Shown in pieces: positions 15,568 to 25,345 of a stretch of 64,000 bases of DNA (the first letter of the stretch is position 1; each line of letters opens with the position of its first letter). Both the position numbers and the translations under genes were made by a program. Origin of the DNA: Pseudomonas alliivorans (GTDB lineage: Bacteria > Pseudomonadota > Gammaproteobacteria > Pseudomonadales > Pseudomonadaceae); NCBI RefSeq assembly GCF_017826695.1, contig NZ_JAFFZW010000005.1:310001-374000 (forward strand). Reading direction: 5' to 3'. The notes below the pieces were generated by a model that saw only the letters and a program-made list of their open reading frames with translations, was not told the DNA's origin and made no database searches.

Positions 15568-16404
15568 ATGAATTACCGTCACGCCTACCACGCCGGCAAC
15601 CACGCCGACGTGTTCAAACACATCGCACTGACTCGCTTGATCGCCCTCATGGCGCGCAAGGAGCAGCCGTTCGCCTACCTCGACACCCACGCAGGCCTCG
15701 GGCTTTACGACCTCAAAGGTGATCAGGCCACCCGTACCGGCGAATGGCTGGAAGGCATTGGCCGTCTTTGGGAGGCGGAGGACGTGCCTGCGCTGGCTGC
15801 CGATTATCTTCAAGTGCTGCGCGACATGAACCCCGATGGCGAGCTGCGCTATTACCCCGGCTCCCCCGAGCTGGCCCGCCGCCTGACCCGCGAGCGCGAG
15901 CGTGTGCTGCTCAACGAGAAGCACCCGGAAGACGGACGTCTGCTCAAGGAAAACATGAAGGGCGACCGCCGCGTTGCCGTTCACCTGGGTGAAGGCTGGC
16001 ATGTGCCGCGTGCATTACTGCCGGTGGCCGAGAAGCGTGCGGTGATGCTCATCGATCCGCCGTTCGAACAGTTGGACGAAATGAAGCGCTGCGCCGTGGC
16101 GCTGAAGGAAACCATCGGCCGCATGCGTCAGACAGTGGCGGCGATCTGGTATCCGATCAAGGACCCGCGCCTGCTCAGACGCTTCTATCAGGATCTCGCC
16201 GAAACCGGCGCACCCAAGTTGTTGCGCGTCGAATTGTACGTCCACCCGCTGGACACCCCGGCCAGCCTCAACGGCTCAGGCCTGGCCATCGCCAACCCGC
16301 CATGGGGTCTTGAAGAAGAGCTGCGCGAACTGATGCCGTATCTGGCCGACAAACTGGGCCAGACCCAGGGCGGCTGGAAGATGGATTGGTTGATTGCGGA
16401 GTGA
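15568..16404 (+). CDS. rlmJ: 23S rRNA (adenine-2030-N6)-methyltransferase RlmJ
   Basis: A 278-residue SAM-dependent methyltransferase that modifies A2030 of 23S rRNA. The N-terminus NYRHAYHAGNHADVFKH is diagnostic, and the N6-adenine catalytic motif is LIDPPFEQ. ATG 15568 is preceded by CAGGAG nine bases upstream; the longer open frame upstream runs through the promoter and is rejected. It is monocistronic, divergent from the C4-controlled gene and convergent with msrA. Confidence 0.95.
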   Translation: MNYRHAYHAGNHADVFKHIALTRLIALMARKEQPFAYLDTHAGLGLYDLKGDQATRTGEWLEGIGRLWEAEDVPALAADYLQVLRDMNPDGELRYYPGSPELARRLTRERERVLLNEKHPEDGRLLKENMKGDRRVAVHLGEGWHVPRALLPVAEKRAVMLIDPPFEQLDEMKRCAVALKETIGRMRQTVAAIWYPIKDPRLLRRFYQDLAETGAPKLLRVELYVHPLDTPASLNGSGLAIANPPWGLEEELRELMPYLADKLGQTQGGWKMDWLIAE

Positions 16405-16463
16405 TGGAGCGCGCGTGACTGAGTGTTCTCACGCGCCCGCGTGGTAACGCCTCTCTGGATGCA

Positions 16464-16484
16464 TGCCCACGCTTGGCGTGGGCA
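16464..16484. repeat. REP hairpin between rlmJ and msrA
   Basis: TGCCCACGC (16464-16472) and GCGTGGGCA (16476-16484) form a perfect 9-bp stem with a TTG loop, flanked by GATCAG. The CCCACGC/GCGTGGG core matches the element at 20341-20440. It lies between convergent genes. Confidence 0.65.
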
Positions 16485-16501
16485 CGATCAGTGCGTAGCG
16501 A

Positions 16502-17149
16502 TCAAGCCGGCAGACAAACCCCGGTGCCGCCCAGGCCGCAGTAGCCCTGTGGGTTCTTGGCCAGATACTGCTGGTGATACGCCTCGGCGAAGAACACCGT
16601 CGGCGCCTCTTCGATTTCAGTGGTGATTCCGCCCAGACCGGCCTTGCTCAGTTCTGCCTGAAAGACTTCGGCACTGGTTTTGGCCGTATCGAGTTGTTCA
16701 GGCGTGGTGCAGTAGATCACCGAGCGGTATTGAGTGCCGATGTCGTTGCCCTGACGCATGCCCTGGGTCGGGTTGTGAGCTTCCCAGAACACTTTGAGCA
16801 GCGACGCATAGCTGATCTTTTCAGGCTCGTAGACCACCAGCACCACTTCGGTGTGGCCTGTCAGGCCTGAGCAGACTTCTTCGTAGGTCGGGTTCGGCGT
16901 GTGTCCGCCTGCGTAACCAACCGCAGTGCTCACGACGCCTTCCTGTTGCCACAGGCGACGTTCTGCGCCCCAGAAGCAACCCATGCCGAAGATGGCGAAT
17001 TCCACGTTGTTGGAGAACGGCCCCAGCAGAGGATTGCCGTTGACGTAATGGGTCTCGGGCAGCGCCATGGGTGTTTCACGGCCCGGCAGTGCTTGTTCTT
17101 TGGTAGGCAGTACGTTCTTGTTCACTAGAATTTCCGAGCGCAGAGTCAT
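16502..17149 (-). CDS. msrA: Peptide methionine sulfoxide reductase MsrA
   Basis: A 215-residue cytosolic enzyme that reduces methionine-S-sulfoxide. The catalytic GCFWG motif is at residues 57-61 (nucleophile Cys58), and the C-terminal resolving cysteines are in GYCGLGGTGVC (Cys204 and Cys212). GAGAGGA precedes the ATG at a good distance. It lies upstream of dipA on the same strand, the order known from P. aeruginosa, with about 150 bases between. Confidence 0.97.
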   Translation of the reverse strand: MTLRSEILVNKNVLPTKEQALPGRETPMALPETHYVNGNPLLGPFSNNVEFAIFGMGCFWGAERRLWQQEGVVSTAVGYAGGHTPNPTYEEVCSGLTGHTEVVLVVYEPEKISYASLLKVFWEAHNPTQGMRQGNDIGTQYRSVIYCTTPEQLDTAKTSAEVFQAELSKAGLGGITTEIEEAPTVFFAEAYHQQYLAKNPQGYCGLGGTGVCLPA

Positions 17150-17296
17150 GAACCATATCCTCTCGTTTAGAGACAGGCAGCAGGGGCCAGGACAGATGAA
17201 TACCTCTACATAAGTCCTGTTACACGCAGAAACAAGTGCTGCCGTGTAAAAACAGACCGACAGTGTGCCCGACTGGGCAAGGTGCAGGAAGAGGGA

Positions 17297-19990
17297 TCAG
17301 GCCGGCGGTCGGCGCGGGTAACGCTGCAGTTTTTTGATCAGCTCTTCGCCCGGGATGGGTCTGTCGAACAGATAACCCTGCCCGACGTCGCAGCGGTGAC
17401 GGCGCAGGAACGCCAGCTGGGCGGCGGTTTCAATGCCTTCGGCGACCACCTTGAGCTTGAGGTTGTGGGCCATGGCGATGACTGCCGAGGTGATTTCCAT
17501 GTCGTCTTCATCATCCGGGATATCACGGATGAAGCTGCGATCGATCTTGATCACGTCGATGGGAAATTTCTTCAGGTAGCTGAAAGACGAGTAGCCAGTG
17601 CCGAAGTCATCCATGGCCAGCGACAGGCCGAGTTTCTTCAGCGAGTCCAGTTGCTGGCGCGTGTCTTCGGTGGCTTCCAGCAGCAGGCCTTCGGTCAGTT
17701 CCAGTTCCAGCAGCGACGCATCCAGCTCTTCCTCTTTGAGGATCGAGGCAATCGAGGACACCAGATCGGGGTCGGAGAACTGTTTGGGCGACACGTTGAT
17801 GGCCACTTGCAGATTGCCGAACCCGGCTGCGGTCAGGTCTTTGCTCATACGGCAGGACTGGCGTGCGACCCACTTGCCGATGGGAATGATCAGGCCGGTT
17901 TCTTCCGCCACGCTGATGAACTGATCGGGACGAATCATGCCCTTTTCAGGGTGGTTCCAGCGCAGCAGCGCTTCCATTCCGATCAGCCTGCCGGACAGCA
18001 GGCACAGCTTGGGTTGATAGAAGACTTCCAGCTCGTTCTGCGTCAGGGCACGGCGCAGGTTGTTCTCGACGAACAGCTTGTAGCTGGCTTCAGCGTTGAG
18101 TGCTTCGGTGAACACCTGTACTTGATGTTTGCCGTTGGCCTTGGCCTTGTGCAGCGCCAGGCCCGCATTTTTCATCAGGGTCTGCGGATCGCGCCCGTGC
18201 AGTGGCGCGCAGGCCAGGCCTACAGAGCCGGTCACACTGATCAACTGGTTATCGACGAACATCGGCTTGTCCAGCGTTGCCAGGACCTGGCTGGCGATGT
18301 TCTGACCCGCTTCCTGATCGGTGTGATCGAGCAGCACGGCAAATTCGTTACTGGCAAAGCGTGCCAGTACGTCGGTCGGGCTCAAGGTATTGCGCAGGCG
18401 GCGTGCAAGGCTGATCAGCAGCTTGTCGCCGGTCTGGTGGCCAAGGCTGTCGTTGATGCGCTTGAAGTTGTCGATATCGACCAGCAGCAGACTCATGGGC
18501 GTATCGGTGTCGCGGTCGAAGCGCTCGTCCAGATTGCGGATGAACGCCGGCCGGTTGCCCAGGTTGGTCAGGTTATCGGTGTAGGCCAGGCGTTCGATGC
18601 GCTGCTGGGCCAGCTTGCTCTGGGTGATGTCTTCGTAAATGCCGATGTAATGCGTCAGCTCGCGGTTGTCGCCGTACACCTTGGAGATCGACAGCTGGCT
18701 CCAGTAGGGTTCCAGATTCTTGCGGCGGCTCTTGAACTCGCCCTGCCAACTGTTGCTGGTCGTCAGGCTGGAATTGGCTTCCAGCAGCAATTCGTTGAGG
18801 TTTTCCAGCGCCGGCAATTCAGAAAGCTTGCGACCTGCCACCTCTTCGGAGCTGTATTGGGTGATGGCCGTGAAGCTTGGGTTGACGTACTCGACCACGC
18901 CGTCGCAGTTGACCAGCAGAAAGGCATTGGCGCTTTGCTCCACCGCACGCTGGAACAGGTGCAGCGCGTTGGTCGCCGCCCGGCGGTTGAGGTTGTTGAT
19001 GACCTGCGCGAACTGATCGGCCAGCTCACCGGCGAAGGCTATCTCGTCGGACTGCCACTCACGGGTCGAACCGGTCTGCTCAAGGCACAGCACGCCCACC
19101 ACCTGACCGTCGATGCGAATGCTCGCATCGAGGGTGGCGTTGGTCTGCTGCGGGTGGAGACTTTCGGCCAGCTCCCGGGTGCGAGGGTCGGACTGAATGT
19201 TGAATGCATCAATCGCCCTGCTGGTGTGCAGGGCGTTGAGGTAGCCGGGGTACGGGCTGACATCGATGAACGAGCGAGGATGATAGTCGCCAGTCTGCCG
19301 GTGGTAATCGGCGATCGGCTCCATGCGCTTGTCGTTGAGGCTCCAGATGCTGGCGCGGTCCACGTCGTAGATGACGCAGGCGCTTTTGGTGATCAGCTCG
19401 GCCGCTTCCAGCAGGGTATTGGTGGTGGTGTAGCGATGCCGCGTCAGGCGCAGGATCAGGTCCTGCTGAGCCCGGACGCGCTCCAGATGCGCGTATTGAT
19501 CACGCTGGGCGCGCTGGTTCAGCTCCAGGGCGATCTGCAGGCGCGAGTTGCGGGTTTCCAGGTCATTGTCGACAGCCACTTCGCCTTCTGCGAGAGAGTC
19601 TTCGACGATGAGGAAATAGCCACGCAACAGATGGCGATTGTGCTGCTTGTAGGCTTCACCGATTTCCAGCAGGCCAACCGGGCCTCTGGGCGTGTGCAGG
19701 GTATAGCGAATGCTGTAATTGTTGGACGTCGCCAGCTGCAGTTGCACCTCATCGTGCAATTGGTAGCGCGCTTCGGGCTCCATCAGACTGGCGTAGGGCG
19801 ATCCAATCAGGGCGCAGAGATCCACGGCAGGCAGGCCGAACTGTTTTTCACAGTTAGCGTCGAGGTACAACAGCGCCCAATTGGCTTCGTTAAGCCGCTC
19901 GAAACGCAGCATGCCCAGGCGCGAAGGCACAGGCAATTGCGTCACTACCTCGGCTGCGGATCTACCGGCAGCATCGGTCTGGCTCTTCAT
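17297..19990 (-). CDS. dipA: PAS-GAF-PAS-GGDEF-EAL c-di-GMP phosphodiesterase DipA
   Basis: An 897-residue cytosolic protein: N-terminal PAS-like domain, GAF domain (about 150-300), PAS domain, GGDEF domain and EAL domain. The GGDEF signature is replaced by ASNEF (RFASNEFAVLL near residue 544), so cyclase activity is not expected. The EAL domain is intact (MEALLRW near 672, LTEGLLLE, DDFGTGYSS, VAEGIE). ASNEF and the place next to msrA and aceF match P. aeruginosa DipA, a biofilm-dispersal phosphodiesterase. I chose ATG 19990 (MKSQTDAAG); the 33 extra upstream codons look non-coding, and this length fits DipA. Confidence 0.9.
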   Translation of the reverse strand: MKSQTDAAGRSAAEVVTQLPVPSRLGMLRFERLNEANWALLYLDANCEKQFGLPAVDLCALIGSPYASLMEPEARYQLHDEVQLQLATSNNYSIRYTLHTPRGPVGLLEIGEAYKQHNRHLLRGYFLIVEDSLAEGEVAVDNDLETRNSRLQIALELNQRAQRDQYAHLERVRAQQDLILRLTRHRYTTTNTLLEAAELITKSACVIYDVDRASIWSLNDKRMEPIADYHRQTGDYHPRSFIDVSPYPGYLNALHTSRAIDAFNIQSDPRTRELAESLHPQQTNATLDASIRIDGQVVGVLCLEQTGSTREWQSDEIAFAGELADQFAQVINNLNRRAATNALHLFQRAVEQSANAFLLVNCDGVVEYVNPSFTAITQYSSEEVAGRKLSELPALENLNELLLEANSSLTTSNSWQGEFKSRRKNLEPYWSQLSISKVYGDNRELTHYIGIYEDITQSKLAQQRIERLAYTDNLTNLGNRPAFIRNLDERFDRDTDTPMSLLLVDIDNFKRINDSLGHQTGDKLLISLARRLRNTLSPTDVLARFASNEFAVLLDHTDQEAGQNIASQVLATLDKPMFVDNQLISVTGSVGLACAPLHGRDPQTLMKNAGLALHKAKANGKHQVQVFTEALNAEASYKLFVENNLRRALTQNELEVFYQPKLCLLSGRLIGMEALLRWNHPEKGMIRPDQFISVAEETGLIIPIGKWVARQSCRMSKDLTAAGFGNLQVAINVSPKQFSDPDLVSSIASILKEEELDASLLELELTEGLLLEATEDTRQQLDSLKKLGLSLAMDDFGTGYSSFSYLKKFPIDVIKIDRSFIRDIPDDEDDMEITSAVIAMAHNLKLKVVAEGIETAAQLAFLRRHRCDVGQGYLFDRPIPGEELIKKLQRYPRRPPA

Positions 19991-20340
19991 CAACAAATTC
20001 GCTTCCGGAATACTGATTGCGTTGGGCCAAAGGCCTGTTTCCGCGTATGGCAAGGTTGCATCATGCGGCCCATGCTTACAAGAGACCACGGTGGCTTAGT
20101 GCTATAAAAGTGTCGGCCGCAAGGGCCAGTTCTTCAGCGCAGATGATCGGATAGGCTAAACGATTCAGTTTTGAAGGAGCCGAGGTCTGTCGTTAGTGGG
20201 GAAATGGTCGCGCATAAAACAGCCGATGGCTCGTGAAATTGATGGTTTCGACGTGCGTTGTGCAGGCATTGGCTTCCGAGCTGCACTTCCACGCGCAGCG
20301 CTCATCGTCATACAAAAAGCCTTCACGGAGGAACACGATG

Positions 20341-20440
20341 ATCGTTCCCACGCTCTTGCGTGGGAACGCCGCCGAGGACGCGCTTGAATGTGACGCAGCG
20401 CATCACGGGAGCCATGCCCACGCGGAGCGACGGGCACCGG
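20341..20440. repeat. Degenerate BIME (paired REP) element
   Basis: GTTCCCACGC (20344-20353) and GCGTGGGAAC (20358-20367) form a perfect 10-bp stem with a TCTT loop. After GGACGC and GTGACGC pieces comes a second, imperfect half near 20413-20437 (ATGCCCACGCGGAGCGACGG). The layout resembles complete P. syringae BIMEs as I remember them. Confidence 0.65.
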
Positions 20441-20505
20441 AGCGTGAGGACGATCACCCGAATCCCATGAGGCTCTGCGTCAGGTCGACGAAGGAACCGG
20501 CAGGC

Positions 20506-20531
20506 AAAAAAAGCCCCGCTTGAAGGCGGGG
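20506..20531 (-). terminator. Intrinsic terminator of aceE-aceF
   Basis: On the minus strand CCCCGC (20531-20526), a 6-base loop and GCGGGG (20519-20514) are followed by C and seven T (20512-20506). It lies 70 bases beyond the aceF stop. Confidence 0.88.
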
Positions 20532-20600
20532 TTGAGGTTCGAGCGTGGCAGCTCGTAAACACGTGCGGCAAGGCCCGCTGTGAGGCAGGCCTGCTCGGGC

Positions 20601-22175
20601 TTACAGCAGGATTGTGCGGATGTCCGCCAGCAATTCGCTCAAGCGCTTGGTGAAGCGGGCAGCGGCCGCGCCGTTGATCACGCGGTGATCGTAGGACAGC
20701 GACAACGGCAGCATCAGCTTTGGCTGGAAGGCTTTGCCGTCCCAGACTGGCTGGATGGTTGCCTTGGAAACACCCAGGATAGCCACTTCCGGCGCGTTGA
20801 CGATTGGCGTGAAGCCAGTACCGCCAATATGCCCGAGGCTGGAGATGGTGAAGCAGGCGCCCTGCATGTCGTTGGCGGTCAGCTTCTTGGTGCGTGCCTT
20901 TTCAGCCAGTGCAGCGGCTTCGGCAGCCAGTTGCAGCAGGCTCTTCTGATCGACGTCACGGATGACCGGGACCAGCAGGCCGTCCGGGGTATCCACTGCG
21001 AAACCGATGTGCACGTACTTCTTGCGGATCACAGCCTTGCCGCTTGGAGCCAGCGAGGCGTTGAAGTCCGGCAGCTCCTTGAGCAGGTGTGCGCAGGATT
21101 TGAGCAGCAGAGGCAGAACGGTCAGCTTGACGCCTGCCTTCTCGGCAGCGCCTTTCTGCGCGACGCGGAAAGCTTCCAGTTCGGTGATGTCGGCCTGGTC
21201 GAATTGCGTGACGTGCGGGATGTTGAGCCAGCTGCGGTGCAGGCCGGTCGCACCCAGTTGCATCAGGCGAGTCATCGGCACTTCTTCGATTTCGCCGAAA
21301 CGGCTGAAATCGACTTCCGGAATCGGCTGGATGCCCATGCCGCCGCTTGCGCCGCCAGCCGGCGCGTCTTTGGCCTTCTGCATCATGGCCTTGACGTAAG
21401 CCTGAACGTCTTCCTTCAGAACGCGGCCGTGCGGGCCGGTGGCGCTGACGGCGTTCAGCTCGACGCCGAATTCACGGGCCAGTTGACGAACTGCCGGGCC
21501 TGCATGGACCTTGGCGCCGTCTTTGGCCGGTGCAGCCGGTGCTGGCGCGGCGTCCGCCTTGGGAGCAGGTGCTGCGGCCGGAGCCGGCGCGGCTTCAGTC
21601 TTGGCCGATGCGGCCGCCGGTGCGCTGGCTGCCGGAGCAGGCGCGGCGGCAGGGGCTGCGCCTTCGACTTTCAGCTTGAGGATCAGGTCGCCGGTGCCGA
21701 CTTCCTGGTCCAGTTTGACTTCGATGCTTTCGACAACGCCCGCAGCAGGAGATGGAATCTCCATGCTGGCCTTGTCGGATTCCAGGGTGATCAGCGATTG
21801 ATCGGCCTGGATGCTGTCGCCGACCTTGACCATCAGTTCGATGATCTTGGCCTTGCCCGACGAGCCGATGTCCGGCACGTGGATGTCCTGTACCGACGCG
21901 GCAGCAGCAGGTGCGGCCTCGGCCGGTGCGGCAGCCGCTTCGCCTTCGATTTCCAGCTCGAACAACTCGTCGCCTTCTTTCAGGCGGTCGCCCAGTTTGA
22001 CCTTCATGGCCTTGATCACGCCCGCCTTGGGGGCAGGGATTTCCATGCTTGCCTTGTCGGACTCAAGCGTCAGAACGCTCTGGTCAGCTTCGATGCGATC
22101 ACCGACCTTGACCATCAATTCAATGACTTCACCTTCACCGTTGCCGATGTCGGGTACGCGAATTAGCTCACTCAC
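20601..22175 (-). CDS. aceF: Pyruvate dehydrogenase E2, dihydrolipoamide acetyltransferase
   Basis: A 524-residue E2 core protein that passes acetyl groups from lipoate to CoA. It has two lipoyl domains (DKASM lysines at about 41 and 135), long Ala/Pro linkers, an E1/E3-binding domain (PAVRQLAREFGV) and a catalytic domain ending in YDHRVINGAAAARF; His497 is catalytic, and Asn501 replaces the usual Asp. I start it at GTG 22175 because AAGGAG lies six bases upstream and VSELIRVPDIG is the expected N-terminus; an upstream ATG adding 11 residues has no such site. It follows aceE by 142 bases. Confidence 0.95.
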   Translation of the reverse strand: MSELIRVPDIGNGEGEVIELMVKVGDRIEADQSVLTLESDKASMEIPAPKAGVIKAMKVKLGDRLKEGDELFELEIEGEAAAAPAEAAPAAAASVQDIHVPDIGSSGKAKIIELMVKVGDSIQADQSLITLESDKASMEIPSPAAGVVESIEVKLDQEVGTGDLILKLKVEGAAPAAAPAPAASAPAAASAKTEAAPAPAAAPAPKADAAPAPAAPAKDGAKVHAGPAVRQLAREFGVELNAVSATGPHGRVLKEDVQAYVKAMMQKAKDAPAGGASGGMGIQPIPEVDFSRFGEIEEVPMTRLMQLGATGLHRSWLNIPHVTQFDQADITELEAFRVAQKGAAEKAGVKLTVLPLLLKSCAHLLKELPDFNASLAPSGKAVIRKKYVHIGFAVDTPDGLLVPVIRDVDQKSLLQLAAEAAALAEKARTKKLTANDMQGACFTISSLGHIGGTGFTPIVNAPEVAILGVSKATIQPVWDGKAFQPKLMLPLSLSYDHRVINGAAAARFTKRLSELLADIRTILL

Positions 22176-22317
22176 TCTGTATCTCCTTGGGAGAACCTGT
22201 TCACTCACGAATACGCTGGTTCAGTTACGGCGAAACAGCCTTGGATGCTCATTTACGCGAGGTAAATTCCGCACCTTCGGCTGTTCACGCCCTGATCAGC
22301 GCTCTTGAAGCAGACTC

Positions 22318-24963
<2,646 letters not shown>

Positions 24964-25073
24964 GGCTTGCTCCAGGGCGGAAAGGCTTCCAGAATCGGTT
25001 GCCTGAGTTTGCGACTGGCCTTGTGGGCAGACGACATAAATTCTTGGATTACCGGAGGTTGGCCCGGCGGCGT

Positions 25074-25138
25074 GTAGTTTTACTACAAATCGACGACTAT
25101 TTCAGCCCTCCGAGTAACTGAACCAGTAGTAAAACTAC
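25074..25138. promoter_or_regulatory. Two FadR/PdhR-type palindromes upstream of aceE
   Basis: GTAGTTTTACTAC (25074-25086) and GTAGTAAAACTAC (25126-25138) are palindromes that are exact reverse complements of each other, with centres 52 bases apart (about five turns). Both fit TNGTNNNACNA, the consensus of FadR-subfamily GntR regulators, which include PdhR. They lie 110-175 bases upstream of the aceE ATG. The rest of the 24964-25345 gap is AT-rich from about 25190 to 25270 and holds the divergent aceE and glnE promoters, which I could not fix exactly. Confidence 0.7.
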
Positions 25139-25345
25139 AGAGAAGCGACCAAATCGCTCCTGTTGTGTTGTGAGATAAAACGTTACTGTTGATGTGTTTC
25201 GAAAGTATTGCGGTAAAAAGTCGGAATTTTATGCTTCTAAAACGATTTTTCCAGCAATTTATAACCTTTGTTCGACAAGCGGCGGTGGCAGGTGAAACTC
25301 GCAGTCATGGCAGGTAGCCCTTCGCACGCCGATCAAGGATAGACC

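Larger units (their letters stand above)
19991..20600. other. Intergenic region between aceF and dipA
   Basis: 610 bases upstream of dipA and downstream of aceF, with both genes on the minus strand. It holds the aceF terminator and a REP/BIME element (listed separately). The segment 19991-20330 should contain the dipA promoter but shows no clear -10/-35 to me. Short frames across the repeat are not genes. Confidence 0.5.

Noticed and set aside
17282..20107. A 941-codon open frame on the plus strand opposite dipA
   Set aside because: It mirrors dipA codon by codon in a GC-rich genome and has no family motifs, while dipA has complete PAS-GAF-GGDEF-EAL domains.
20196..20571. Several short frames across the BIME between dipA and aceF
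   Set aside because: They are made by the palindromic repeat itself and have no conserved sequence.
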